Shown here in pieces: positions 1-7,516 of a stretch of DNA of 13,910 nt (position 1 is its first letter; each line of letters starts with the position of its first letter). The notes below the pieces were generated by a model. It saw only the letters and a program-made list of their open reading frames with translations, ran no database searches and was not told where the DNA came from. The position numbers and the translations under genes are program-made. This stretch comes from an uncultured Clostridia bacterium (GTDB lineage: Bacteria > Bacillota > Clostridia > Oscillospirales > Oscillospiraceae), in assembly GCA_945927915.1 (NCBI GenBank), contig CAMEMX010000016.1, positions 1 through 13,910 on the forward strand, read 5' to 3'.

Positions 1-286
1 CGGCGACGGAGCCGTCGATGCAGAAGGCCTGCAGGCCGATGCCGATGGCCTCGGCAGCGTCCGCAGCGGTCTTGGCGCCGGACTTGATGGCGATGGCAGC
101 GCCGACGCAGTAAGCCCAGCAGGCGTTCTCAAAGCAGATGGGCTGGATGCCCTTGGTGATCTCGTAGGGGTCGAAGCCCTTTTCCTTGCAGATCTCTCTG
201 CACTCTTCAACGGAGCCGATGCCGTACTGTGCGAGGACACCGTTGATTTTGTCGATTCTTCTTTCGTAACTTTCAAACAAAGCCAT
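1..286 (-). CDS. GGGtGRT-family protein, N-terminal part (cut by window edge)
   Basis: Translating the minus strand from ATG at 286 gives 95 residues, open at the left edge, starting MALFESYERRIDKINGVL. I recognise this as the N-terminus of the GGGtGRT protein family, found in Clostridia and other anaerobes. The molecular function is not known to me. The visible part is rich in cysteine (C29, C33, C51, C56, C60, C89), which suits metal or iron-sulfur chemistry but does not prove it. The motif that names the family lies outside the window. The start is fixed by an AGGAGG ribosome binding site at 295-300, eight bases upstream. The gene follows the NifU-like scaffold gene by 18 bp on the same strand, so the two are almost certainly co-transcribed and probably work together. 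Family assignment is from memory of the N-terminal sequence. Confidence 0.8.
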   Translation of the reverse strand, partial: MALFESYERRIDKINGVLAQYGIGSVEECREICKEKGFDPYEITKGIQPICFENACWAYCVGAAIAIKSGAKTAADAAEAIGIGLQAFCIDGSVA

Positions 287-304
287 TGTGTGTTCCTCCT
301 AATC

Positions 305-997
305 TTACTCGTGACGCGGGTCGATGTACTTGGCGGCGTTGTCGAACTGGCCGTAGTGACCCTTGGCTTTTTCGAGCGCGACGTTGGCGTCGTCGCCCTT
401 CTTGATGAAGTCCATCATCTTGCCGAGATTGACGAACTCGTAGCCGATGATCTCATCGTCCTTGTTCAGTGCGACGCGGGTGCAGTAGCCCTCAGCCATT
501 TCGAGGTAGCGCGGGCCCTTTTCCTTGGTGGCGAACATCGTGCCGACCTGGCTGCGCAGGCCCTTGCCGAGGTCTTCGAGAGATGCGCCGACGGCGAGGC
601 CGTTCTCGGAGAACGCGCTCTGTGTGCGGCCATAGACGATCTGGAGGAACAGCTCGCGCATGGCGGTGTTGATGGCGTCGCAGACGAGGTCGGTGTTGAG
701 CGCCTCAAGCAGCGTCTTGCCGATGAGGATCTCGGAGGCCATGGCGGCCGAATGCGTCATGCCGGAGCAGCCGAGCGTCTCGACGAGGGCTTCTTCGATG
801 ATGCCGTCCTTGACGTTGAGCGTCAGCTTGCAGGCGCCCTGCTGCGGAGCGCACCAGCCGACACCGTGCGTAAAGCCGGAGATGTCGCTGATCTGCTTCG
901 CCTGCACCCACTTGCCCTCTTCGGGGATGGGAGCCGGGCCATGGTATGCGCCCTTTGCAACCGGACACATATGCTGTACTTCTGTTGTGTAAATCAT
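305..997 (-). CDS. NifU/IscU-like iron-sulfur cluster assembly scaffold protein
   Basis: This 230-residue cytosolic protein resembles the NifU N-terminal/IscU scaffold fold, on which iron-sulfur clusters are built before transfer to target proteins. Residues 46-64 (GVGWCAPQQGACKLTLNVK) match the first ligand region of IscU. GCSGMTHSAAMASE at 76-89 matches the second ligand motif (GCG-A-ASSS in IscU). C49, C56 and C77 are the likely cluster cysteines, with C106 as a possible third site. It is much longer than IscU (about 130 residues), so the C-terminal half, about residues 125-230, is an extension of unknown role. The start at 997 has an AAAGGAT ribosome binding site at 1005-1011. It is the first gene of an operon with the GGGtGRT gene. 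No cysteine desulfurase is visible nearby, so it may be a specialised relative and not the general housekeeping scaffold. Confidence 0.82.
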   Translation of the reverse strand: MIYTTEVQHMCPVAKGAYHGPAPIPEEGKWVQAKQISDISGFTHGVGWCAPQQGACKLTLNVKDGIIEEALVETLGCSGMTHSAAMASEILIGKTLLEALNTDLVCDAINTAMRELFLQIVYGRTQSAFSENGLAVGASLEDLGKGLRSQVGTMFATKEKGPRYLEMAEGYCTRVALNKDDEIIGYEFVNLGKMMDFIKKGDDANVALEKAKGHYGQFDNAAKYIDPRHE

Positions 998-1014
998 TGC
1001 AAAAATCCTTTCCG

Positions 1015-1035
1015 TTGCGCTCCGACGGAACGCAA
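1015..1035 (-). promoter_or_regulatory. Hairpin in the leader of the NifU-like/GGGtGRT operon
   Basis: On the minus strand TTGCGTTCC, loop GTC, GGAGCGCAA form a 9-bp stem with one G-U pair. It ends three bases before the AAAGGAT ribosome binding site of the scaffold gene. It is not followed by a T run in the direction of transcription, so it is not a terminator. It could affect translation initiation or mRNA stability. Confidence 0.5.
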
Positions 1036-1093
1036 AAAATTGACAAATTTATGCAGGAACCCGTGAAAGCCAATTTCCACGAATTCTATGGCT

Positions 1094-1122
1094 ATTATAC
1101 AAAAATCAACACGCCTTGTCAA
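1094..1122 (-). promoter_or_regulatory. Consensus housekeeping promoter of the NifU-like/GGGtGRT operon
   Basis: Read on the minus strand, TTGACA (1117-1122) and TATAAT (1094-1099) are separated by exactly 17 bp. All twelve consensus bases are present. The predicted transcript starts near 1087, leaving an untranslated leader of about 90 nt before the scaffold start codon at 997. No repressor operator is recognisable. Confidence 0.9.
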
Positions 1123-1169
1123 CGCGCTTTCCGCGAAAAATGCGACGTTTTCATTTCATATAGTGTTGA

Positions 1170-1184
1170 GCCGCCTTTGGCGGC
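1170..1184. repeat. Small GC-rich inverted repeat between divergent promoters
   Basis: GCCGCC, TTT, GGCGGC form a perfect 6-bp stem with a 3-nt loop in the non-coding gap between the NifU-like operon promoter and the rpmE promoter. It has no T tract on either side and I assign it no function. Apart from this and the two promoter regions, I see nothing in 998-1343. Confidence 0.35.
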
Positions 1185-1221
1185 AGGCGTCTTACAGAAT
1201 GACAGGGCAGCATTCGACCTG

Positions 1222-1260
1222 ATTTCAGAAAAAACTGAAAAAAAGACTTGCATTTCAGAA
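1222..1260 (+). repeat. ATTTCAGAA repeats around the rpmE -35 element
   Basis: ATTTCAGAA occurs at 1222-1230 and again at 1252-1260, exactly 30 bp apart, about three helical turns. An inverted half-site CTGAAA lies between them at 1235-1240. The second copy starts inside the -35 hexamer and runs into the spacer of the rpmE promoter, so a protein bound there could block RNA polymerase. I do not recognise the motif as a known operator, and it does not look like a Firmicutes Zur box. The stretch is A-rich, so chance is possible. Confidence 0.35.
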
Positions 1261-1276
1261 GGAAGTGTGTTAATAT
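1248..1276 (+). promoter_or_regulatory. Promoter of rpmE
   Basis: TTGCAT (1248-1253) and TAATAT (1271-1276) are 17 bp apart and fit a housekeeping sigma promoter, although the -10 box matches only four of six bases. The predicted start near 1283 leaves a leader of about 60 nt before rpmE. Confidence 0.7.
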
Positions 1277-1295
1277 ATCTGGGCATTGAAAAAAT

Positions 1296-1316
1296 AAGGG
1301 GCAGACTGTGCCCTTT
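1296..1316 (+). promoter_or_regulatory. Leader hairpin upstream of rpmE
   Basis: AAGGGGCA, loop GACTG, TGCCCTTT form an 8-bp stem with one G-U pair in the short rpmE leader. It is followed by only one further T, so it is a weak terminator at best. Ribosomal protein mRNAs, including those for L31 in several phyla, often carry leaders bound by the protein itself. This hairpin is a candidate for such autogenous control, by inference only. Confidence 0.45.
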
Positions 1317-1343
1317 TACGACGAGAAGAAAGAGGTGAAAGCG

Positions 1344-1544
1344 ATGAAGGAAGGTATCCATCCGAAGTACGAACAGACGACGATCCGCTGTGCTTGTGGT
1401 GAGGTCATTGCGACCGGTTCCACCAAGAAGGACATTAAGGTCGAAATTTGCTCCAAGTGCCACCCTTTCTATACCGGCAAGCAAAAGCTGGTTGACACCG
1501 GCGGACGCGTTGACCGCTTCAACAAGAAGTTTGGCCTGAAGTAA
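1344..1544 (+). CDS. rpmE: 50S ribosomal protein L31 (zinc-binding form)
   Basis: The 66-residue product is bacterial ribosomal protein L31 (bL31), which sits on the large subunit and helps bridge it to the small subunit. It begins [20 protein letters not shown] and ends [14 protein letters not shown], both typical. Four cysteines (C16, C18, C36, C39) form the zinc site, so this is the C-plus form, not the zinc-free form made in zinc starvation. An in-frame upstream GTG at 1308 would add 12 residues that do not belong to the family. ATG at 1344 is preceded by AGAGGTG at 1331-1337 and gives the normal length. The gene has its own promoter and terminator and stands alone. Confidence 0.97.
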   Translation: MKEGIHPKYEQTTIRCACGEVIATGSTKKDIKVEICSKCHPFYTGKQKLVDTGGRVDRFNKKFGLK

Positions 1545-1550
1545 TGAGTA

Positions 1551-1581
1551 AAGTCTGCATCGTATCGGTGCGGACTTTTTT
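1551..1581 (+). terminator. Intrinsic terminator of rpmE
   Basis: AAGTCTGCAT (1551-1560) pairs with GTGCGGACTT (1568-1577) in a 10-bp stem with two G-U pairs and a 7-nt loop, running into a T tract at 1576-1581. It lies 6 bp after the rpmE stop codon. Confidence 0.9.
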
Positions 1582-1610
1582 CATTATTTGTTGAATTATG
1601 GGAGATACAA

Positions 1611-2882
1611 ATGGAAAATAACGAGCGTATGCTTTGCGAGAAGGCGGTTCTGGTCGGGCTGAATGCCGACTGCTTCAAAAAAGAGGACACCGCCACCTAT
1701 GAAACACTGGACGAGCTGGAGGCGCTTTTGGAGACTGCGGGCGGCTCCTGCGTCGCCAAGGTGCTGCAAAACCGCCATGCGCCCGATCCGCACAGCTTTA
1801 TCGGCGAGGGCAAGGCACAGGAGCTGTGCGACCTGCTGCAAACGACCGAGGCCAATATGGTCATTTTTGACAACGACCTTTCGCCCTCGCAGATCCGTGC
1901 GCTGGAGGAAATCACGGGCGTGACCGTGCTCGACCGCAGCGCGCTGATCCTCGACATTTTTGCACAGCGCGCCAAGACGGCGGAGGGCCGTCTGCAGGTC
2001 GAGCTGGCGCAGTATCAATATCTGCTGCCGAAGCTGTCCGGCATGGGCAAGTCGATGTCCCGCCTCGGCGGCGGCATCGGCACACGCGGCCCCGGCGAGA
2101 CGAAGCTCGAGACGGACCGCCGCCACATCCGCGAGCGCATCAACCGCCTGCAGCAGGAGCTTGCCGAGGTGCGCAAGGTGCGTGCCGTGCAGCGCGAGCG
2201 CAGGATCAAGAACGCCGTGCCGGTCGTTGCGCTGGTCGGCTATACGAACGCGGGCAAATCGACCCTGCTCAACCAACTGACCGACGCTGGCATTCCCGCC
2301 AACAACCGCCTGTTTGACACGCTGGACACGACCACCAGGCGGCTCAGGATCTCCGACCATCTGGAGGTCCTGCTTTCCGACACCGTCGGCTTTATCGCCA
2401 AGCTGCCGCATCACCTTGTTGAGGCGTTCAAGGCGACGCTGGAGGAGCTGGAATACGCCGACCTCCTGATCCATGTCATCGACGCGTCCGACCCGCAGCG
2501 GCAGGCGCATATTGAGGTCGTCGAGCGGCTGATCGAAAAGCTCGCCAAGCCCGACGTGCCGGTCATCCGCTGCTACAATAAGGCTGACCTTCTGGACGAT
2601 CCGAACCTCTGCCCGATCGGCGAGCGCTGCGTGACGACCTGCGCCAGAAACGGCGTCGGGCTGGACGCGCTGCTTTCCTGCATTGAATCCGTTCTGCTCG
2701 GGAAACTCCACCATGTGACGCTCTTGCTGCCCTATGGCGAGGCCGGCGCGCTGGAGCTGCTGCACGATCAGGCGCAGGTGCTCAAAACCGACTATACCGC
2801 GCAGGGGATCGAGGTCGAGACGATCTGCTCCGAGACGCTCTACGGAAAGCTGCGCCGCTTTGTAAAGGAGCAAGAAGCATGA
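1611..2882 (+). CDS. hflX: Ribosome-associated GTPase HflX
   Basis: This 423-residue cytosolic GTPase binds the 50S subunit and, in studied bacteria, splits or rescues stalled ribosomes after stress. The N-terminal HflX domain covers about residues 1-125. The helical, glycine-rich linker at 152-171 contains GGGIGTRGPGETKLETDRR. The G domain follows, with G1 GYTNAGKST at 210-218, the TTT of G2 at 240-242, G3 DTVG at 257-260 and G4 NKAD at 323-326. A short C-terminal domain ends at 423. All GTPase motifs are intact and the length is normal. The start at 1611 has GGGAGA at 1600-1605. I see no convincing promoter in the 29 bp after the rpmE terminator. The stop overlaps the start of yigZ by four bases (ATGA), which suggests translational coupling. 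Confidence 0.96.
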   Translation: MENNERMLCEKAVLVGLNADCFKKEDTATYETLDELEALLETAGGSCVAKVLQNRHAPDPHSFIGEGKAQELCDLLQTTEANMVIFDNDLSPSQIRALEEITGVTVLDRSALILDIFAQRAKTAEGRLQVELAQYQYLLPKLSGMGKSMSRLGGGIGTRGPGETKLETDRRHIRERINRLQQELAEVRKVRAVQRERRIKNAVPVVALVGYTNAGKSTLLNQLTDAGIPANNRLFDTLDTTTRRLRISDHLEVLLSDTVGFIAKLPHHLVEAFKATLEELEYADLLIHVIDASDPQRQAHIEVVERLIEKLAKPDVPVIRCYNKADLLDDPNLCPIGERCVTTCARNGVGLDALLSCIESVLLGKLHHVTLLLPYGEAGALELLHDQAQVLKTDYTAQGIEVETICSETLYGKLRRFVKEQEA

Positions 2883-3502
2883 CCGAATATCTGGTGCCGA
2901 CAAAGGATGCCGACGCCGAATTCATCGAGCGGCGGTCGCGGTTTATCGGTCATGTTTTCCGCACCGAGACGGAGGAGGAGGCGCTCGCGCGCCTGAAGCA
3001 GATGCGCGAAAAATACTGGGACGCGACACATAATGTGTATGCGTATATCATAAAAGACGGCGCGACGCGCTTTTCCGACGACGGAGAGCCGGGCGGCACG
3101 GCGGGAATGCCCGTCTTGCAGGTGCTGCAGCGCGAGGGACTTTTCAATGTGACCTGCGTCGTGACGCGCTATTTCGGCGGGATTCTGCTCGGCGCCGGCG
3201 GTCTGGTGCGGGCCTATGCGCACGGCGTCAAGATCGCGTTGGATGCCGCCGGTCGCTCCATGAAGCGCGTCTGGACGAACGTCTATCTGCCGTGCCCGTA
3301 TAGCTGGTACGAGCGGATCAGGCTCGAAATTGCCGCTTACGGCGGCATCATCAAGGACACCGACTTCGGTGCGGACGTCAGCTTCGACCTGCTGCTGCCG
3401 GAGGCGCAGACGCAGCCGTTTCTCGCGCGGGTGTTTGACGTCTCCGCCGGAACGATCGAGGGCCTCGTCGGAGACAGCGAATACCGCGATTTCCCAATCT
3501 AA
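2879..3502 (+). CDS. yigZ: YigZ/IMPACT family protein
   Basis: The 207-residue product belongs to the YigZ/IMPACT (UPF0029) family, broadly conserved cytosolic proteins whose bacterial role is unsettled; the eukaryotic IMPACT protein acts in translational control. The UPF0029 domain spans about residues 15-125, with ERRSRFIG at 17-24, DDGEPGGTAGMPVL at 67-80 and the signature TRYFGGILLGAGGLVRAYAHG at 96-116. A small C-terminal domain of the DUF1949 type covers about 138-195. ATG at 2879 overlaps the hflX stop and has AAGGAG in the hflX tail. It is the second gene of the tightly packed hflX-yigZ-dgt-dnaG-rpoD run, with a 14-bp gap before dgt. Function beyond family membership is not asserted. 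Confidence 0.93.
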   Translation: MTEYLVPTKDADAEFIERRSRFIGHVFRTETEEEALARLKQMREKYWDATHNVYAYIIKDGATRFSDDGEPGGTAGMPVLQVLQREGLFNVTCVVTRYFGGILLGAGGLVRAYAHGVKIALDAAGRSMKRVWTNVYLPCPYSWYERIRLEIAAYGGIIKDTDFGADVSFDLLLPEAQTQPFLARVFDVSAGTIEGLVGDSEYRDFPI

Positions 3503-3516
3503 AAGGAGGAAACGCT

Positions 3517-4533
3517 ATGACGATCAGAGAACGCCTTGAACAGGAGGAGCATCTCTGGCTTTCGGAGAAAGCGCAGTTTTCCGACGCCTCGCGCGGACGT
3601 CCGCGCCGGGAGGCCGAGACGGAAAACGATGTGCGCACCTGCTATCAGCGCGATTCCGACCGTATTCTGCACAGCAAATCCTTCCGCCGCCTGATGCACA
3701 AGACGCAGGTCTTTTTGCAGCCGGAGGGCGACCATTACCGCACGCGCATGACGCACACCCTGGAGGTCGCGCGAATCGCCAGAACGATCACACGGGCGCT
3801 GCGCCTGAACGAGGATCTTGCCGAGGCGATCGCCTTTGGCCACGACCTCGGTCACACGCCCTTCGGTCACGCGGGCGAGGTCGCGCTGTCGGAGGTCATG
3901 GGAAAGCCGTTTCGTCACAACGAGCAATCGCTGCGCGTGGTGGATTTCCTCGAAAAGAACGGCCAGGGCCTGAATCTGACCTATGAGGTGCGCATGGGCA
4001 TCCTCGGTCACACGCGCTCAAGCCGACTGCCGGAGACGCTGGAGGGGCAGATCGTCCGCAAGGCCGACCAGATCGCCTACATCAACCACGACATCGACGA
4101 CGCCATGCGTGCGGGCATCCTGACCAACGCGGACATTCCCAGGGAAATCTCCGATGTTTTAGGCACGGATCACCGCGACCGCATCAATTCGCTCGTGACG
4201 GACATGATCTTTCACTCGCTGGATACGGGTGAGCTGGGCATGACGCCGGAGATCGAGCGGACGATGGAGGCGCTGCGCAATTTCATGTTCGACCGCGTTT
4301 ACAAGAACCCCGTCGCCAAGGGCGAGGAGGTCAAGGCGCGGCGGATCTTGCAGCAGCTTTACGAATACTACATCAAGCACCCGGAGGCGATCCCACTGGA
4401 TTTCCAGCCGCAGATCGACTTTGAGGGCATGGAGCGCGTCGTCTGCGACTATATCGCGGGCATGACGGATAAATACGCCATGTACAAATACGACGAGCTG
4501 TTCATCCCCACGGCGTGGCAGGTGAGAGGATAG
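3517..4533 (+). CDS. dgt: dGTPase-like HD-domain deoxynucleotide triphosphohydrolase
   Basis: This 338-residue protein is a deoxyguanosine triphosphate triphosphohydrolase-like HD enzyme. Family members cleave dNTPs to deoxynucleoside and triphosphate, limiting dNTP pools. SKSFRRLMHKTQVF at 53-66 is the usual N-terminal signature. Metal ligands are the HD motif, H80 in RTRMTHTLEVARIART and H109-D110 in AFGHDLGHTPFGHAGE. The final Asp lies in KADQIAYINHDIDDA at 182-196. The length matches the short Firmicutes and Clostridia form, not the roughly 500-residue E. coli Dgt, so the true substrate may be other dNTPs. AGGAGG, 9 bp before ATG, fixes the start. It sits directly upstream of dnaG (15-bp gap), an arrangement I know from other Clostridia and one that links nucleotide pool control with replication. 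Confidence 0.94.
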   Translation: MTIRERLEQEEHLWLSEKAQFSDASRGRPRREAETENDVRTCYQRDSDRILHSKSFRRLMHKTQVFLQPEGDHYRTRMTHTLEVARIARTITRALRLNEDLAEAIAFGHDLGHTPFGHAGEVALSEVMGKPFRHNEQSLRVVDFLEKNGQGLNLTYEVRMGILGHTRSSRLPETLEGQIVRKADQIAYINHDIDDAMRAGILTNADIPREISDVLGTDHRDRINSLVTDMIFHSLDTGELGMTPEIERTMEALRNFMFDRVYKNPVAKGEEVKARRILQQLYEYYIKHPEAIPLDFQPQIDFEGMERVVCDYIAGMTDKYAMYKYDELFIPTAWQVRG

Positions 4534-4548
4534 GAAGGAGAAGGAAAG

Positions 4549-6300
4549 ATGGCGTTTCCTCAGGCGTTTCTGGACGAACTGAATAACCGCAATCCGATCG
4601 AGGATGTGGTCGGGCAGTATGTCGCCCTGACGCGCAAGGGCAGCAACCTCTTTGGGCTGTGCCCCTTCCACGGGGAAAAGACCGCGTCCTTCTCGGTCGC
4701 GCCCGAAAAGGGCATCTATTACTGCTTCGGCTGCCACAAGGGCGGCGGCGTCATCAACTTCATCATGGAGATCGAAAACCTCGGCTATCCTGATGCGGTG
4801 CGTTTTCTTGCGAAGCGTGCCGGGCTTGAGGTGCCGGAAGATGGCGCGAATCAATCACAGTATAAGAAAAAAGAGCGCCTCTGGGCGCTTTGCAAGGAGA
4901 GCGCACGCTTCTTTAACGAGAGGCTGAAAACGCCTGCTGCGGAAGAGGCTCGCGCGTATATTGCCAAACGCGGCCTTTCCGGCTCGACTGTGATGCGGTT
5001 CGGGCTTGGCTACGCGCCGAACGCGTGGGATGCGCTGCTCAACGCGATGACGGCCAGGGGTTATACAAAGGAAGAGCTCTATGAAGCCGGACTCGTCCTG
5101 CAAAACCGCGAAAAAGGCACGTTTTATGACCGCTTCCGCAATCGCCTGATGTTCCCGATCATTGACGTGCGCGGAAATGTGATTGGCTTCGGCGGCCGTG
5201 TCATGGACGATTCGACGCCGAAATACCTGAATTCGCCGGAGACGGCGATCTTCAACAAACGGCGGAACCTGTTTGCCATGAACATCGTCAAAAAGAGCAA
5301 GCAGGGCTTTATCATATTGACCGAGGGCTATATGGACGCCATCGCGCTGCACCAGTACGGCTTTGACTGCGCGGTCGCGTCGCTCGGCACCTCGCTGACG
5401 CAGGAGCACGCGGATATGCTATCCAAATATACAAACGAGGTCGTGCTCACCTACGACGGCGATGCAGCCGGGCAGAACGCAACACAGCGTGCGATCCCGA
5501 TGCTGGAAAAAACCGGCCTGCGCGTGAAGGTGCTGCGGATGCAGGGCGCGAAGGACCCCGACGAGTTCCTGAAAAAGTACGGCGCCGACCGCTTCAAGCT
5601 CCTTCTGGAAGGGTCGGAAAATCAGGCGGAGTACCGCCTGCGCTCGCTGCGCATGAAGTTCGATCTCGCAACGGACGAGCAGAAGGTGGAGTTTGCGAAG
5701 CAGGCTGCGGAGCTGATCTCGACCTATTCCACCGCCGTCGAGCGTGAAATCTACGGCGCGAGAGCGGCGGAAATGGCGGCTCTTCCGCCCGAGGTCATCA
5801 AGCTCGAGATCAGCAAGGCGTTCAAGCGCCGCACGGCGATGGAGAAAAAGGCGAACGAAAAGCGTGATCTTGAGGCTGTCGCTGCAAGGCAGCCGAAATC
5901 CCGGGAGCTTCGCTATGACAACGTGCGCTCGGCCATGGCAGAGGAGGGCGTCGTGCGGATGCTGCAACGCGAGCCGCACCTGTTTGCCCGCGCACAGGAG
6001 CTGAGCGCGGAGCAGTTTTCCGTGGAAATGTTCGGCAGAGTGTTTGAGGCATGGCGCGAGCGCTGGCAGGAGGATCTGGACGTCAACCCCGCCTGCCTGA
6101 CCGCGATGCTCAGTCCGGCAGAGATGTCTCATTTGACATCGGTGCTGCAAAAGCAGGATGCGCCCTTGTCGGACGAGGCATTCGACGACTGCGTCAGGAT
6201 CATCACGGAGGAACACCGCAGAGCGCAGGTTTCGGATGCCGGCGACCTGAAGGCGCTGCAGGAGCGCCTGCGCAGGAAGAAAGGATATGGAGGTACATAG
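4549..6300 (+). CDS. dnaG: DNA primase DnaG
   Basis: The 583-residue product is DNA primase, which makes RNA primers at the replication fork with the replicative helicase. The CHC2 zinc-binding domain covers about residues 1-100, with ligands C38, H41, C59 and C62 ([14 protein letters not shown] and [11 protein letters not shown]). The catalytic core has [10 protein letters not shown] at 195-204 and a TOPRIM domain with E259 in TEGYMDAIA and D303, D305 in YDGDAAG. The C-terminal region from about 440 is divergent, as usual, and should bind the helicase. Length is normal. AAGGAG at 4535-4540 precedes ATG, with a purine-rich spacer. The stop at 6300 is one base from the rpoD start, and the rpoD ribosome binding site lies within the last dnaG codons. 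Confidence 0.98.
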   Translation: MAFPQAFLDELNNRNPIEDVVGQYVALTRKGSNLFGLCPFHGEKTASFSVAPEKGIYYCFGCHKGGGVINFIMEIENLGYPDAVRFLAKRAGLEVPEDGANQSQYKKKERLWALCKESARFFNERLKTPAAEEARAYIAKRGLSGSTVMRFGLGYAPNAWDALLNAMTARGYTKEELYEAGLVLQNREKGTFYDRFRNRLMFPIIDVRGNVIGFGGRVMDDSTPKYLNSPETAIFNKRRNLFAMNIVKKSKQGFIILTEGYMDAIALHQYGFDCAVASLGTSLTQEHADMLSKYTNEVVLTYDGDAAGQNATQRAIPMLEKTGLRVKVLRMQGAKDPDEFLKKYGADRFKLLLEGSENQAEYRLRSLRMKFDLATDEQKVEFAKQAAELISTYSTAVEREIYGARAAEMAALPPEVIKLEISKAFKRRTAMEKKANEKRDLEAVAARQPKSRELRYDNVRSAMAEEGVVRMLQREPHLFARAQELSAEQFSVEMFGRVFEAWRERWQEDLDVNPACLTAMLSPAEMSHLTSVLQKQDAPLSDEAFDDCVRIITEEHRRAQVSDAGDLKALQERLRRKKGYGGT

Positions 6301-6301
6301 C

Positions 6302-7429
6302 ATGGACGAGAAGCAGAAGGATGTACAGATGAACGAAAAGCTGAAGCAGCTTCTGGAGATGGCGAAAAAGGACAAGCGCATTGCCTCAAAGGATCTGATC
6401 GACGCGCTGGATTCCATCGACGCCGACGAACGCCAGACGGATATGATCTATGACGCGCTGGAGGCGGCAGGGATCGAGATCGACGTGTCGGATGTCGTCG
6501 AAATGCTGACCAAGCCTGACGACATGGCGCCGAGCGAGGAGGATCTGGAGCTGATCGAGGAGGAAAAGCTCGTCGATACCGAGGAAATGTCCGAGGTGAT
6601 GAGCCTGAACGACCCGGTGCGGATGTACCTCAAGGAGATCGGCAAGATCCCGCTGTTGACGGGCGAGGAGGAGACGGAGGTCGCCAAACGCCTTGCCGAA
6701 GGCGATGAGGCTGCGCACAATACGATGGTCGAGGCGAATCTGCGCCTTGTCGTATCCATCGCGAAGCGCTATGTCGGGCGCGGCCTGCCGCTGCTCGACC
6801 TCATCCAGGAGGGAAACCTCGGACTTATCAAGGCAGTCGGGAAGTTTGACTATACGAAGGGCTATAAATTCTCCACCTACGCGACGTGGTGGATCCGGCA
6901 GGCCATCTCCCGCGCCATTGCCGACCATGCCCGAACCATCCGCATCCCCGTGCATATGGTCGAGACGATCAACCGCGTTTCGCGTGCTTCACACGAGCTG
7001 GTGCAGGATCTCGGACGCGACCCGACCCCGTCGGAGATCGCAAAACGGCTGCACATCTCCACGGAAAAGGTCGAGGAGATCATGCGCGTGGCGCAGGAAC
7101 CGATCTCGCTGGAAACCCCGGTGGGTGAGGAGGACGACAGCCACCTCGGCGATTTCATACAGGATGAGGATGCTTCCGAGCCCGTAGATGCCGCCACTTA
7201 CGCCATGCTGCGCGAGCAGCTTGCAGGCGTGCTGAAAACGCTGACCCCGCGCGAGGAAAAGGTGCTGTGCCTGCGCTACGGCCTCGTCGACGGCAGAATG
7301 CACACATTGGAGGAGGTCGGCGACGAATTCCAGGTAACGAGGGAGCGTATTCGCCAGATCGAGGCCAAGGCTTTGCGCAAACTGCGCCATCCGTCTCGCT
7401 CGAAGATCCTCAAGGATTTCCTGAATTGA
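6302..7429 (+). CDS. rpoD: Primary RNA polymerase sigma factor (sigma-A/RpoD)
   Basis: This 375-residue protein is the housekeeping sigma factor, which directs RNA polymerase to -35/-10 promoters such as those seen in this window. It has a short region 1.1 (about 1-70), an acidic stretch (78-96), and region 1.2 starting [19 protein letters not shown] at 102-120. Region 2 covers 140-210, with the -10-binding [17 protein letters not shown] at 190-206. Region 3 follows. Region 4 spans 315-375, with the helix-turn-helix [20 protein letters not shown] at 335-354. An ATG at 6287 is in frame, but its first bases overlap the GGAGG at 6289-6293. That sequence is the ribosome binding site for ATG 6302, so the later start is right. 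It is the last gene of the hflX-to-rpoD run, and no terminator follows. Confidence 0.98.
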   Translation: MDEKQKDVQMNEKLKQLLEMAKKDKRIASKDLIDALDSIDADERQTDMIYDALEAAGIEIDVSDVVEMLTKPDDMAPSEEDLELIEEEKLVDTEEMSEVMSLNDPVRMYLKEIGKIPLLTGEEETEVAKRLAEGDEAAHNTMVEANLRLVVSIAKRYVGRGLPLLDLIQEGNLGLIKAVGKFDYTKGYKFSTYATWWIRQAISRAIADHARTIRIPVHMVETINRVSRASHELVQDLGRDPTPSEIAKRLHISTEKVEEIMRVAQEPISLETPVGEEDDSHLGDFIQDEDASEPVDAATYAMLREQLAGVLKTLTPREEKVLCLRYGLVDGRMHTLEEVGDEFQVTRERIRQIEAKALRKLRHPSRSKILKDFLN

Positions 7430-7434
7430 TGCAG

Positions 7435-7450
7435 AAGAAAAATTTTTCTT
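7435..7450. repeat. 16-bp perfect palindrome overlapping the acpP -35 region
   Basis: AAGAAAAATTTTTCTT is a perfect palindrome without a loop, 6 bp after the rpoD stop. Its last two bases are the first two of the TTGACA -35 box of the acpP promoter. With no GC-rich stem it is not an intrinsic terminator. It may act as an A/T-tract upstream promoter element or a repressor site. It does not resemble the FapR operator I know. Confidence 0.5.
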
Positions 7451-7476
7451 GACATTGGCGAAAAAAATCGTATCAT
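7449..7476 (+). promoter_or_regulatory. Strong promoter of acpP (and probably the SRP RNA)
   Basis: TTGACA (7449-7454) is a perfect -35 box. TATCAT (7471-7476) is a 5-of-6 -10 box at 16 bp spacing. CATAAT at 7474-7479 is an alternative at 19 bp. The predicted start is near 7483, giving a leader of about 35 nt before acpP. Confidence 0.85.
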
Positions 7477-7516
7477 AATGGGTAGAAAGACACAGACTGC
7501 TGTGGAGGTAAAAATT

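Noticed and set aside
290..1066. A 258-residue plus-strand frame opposite the NifU-like gene
   Set aside because: The minus-strand frame has clear IscU-like motifs, a promoter and a ribosome binding site. The plus frame has none.
1596..2903. A 435-residue open frame on the minus strand opposite hflX
   Set aside because: It mirrors hflX exactly, has no family motif, and long antisense frames are expected in GC-rich coding DNA.
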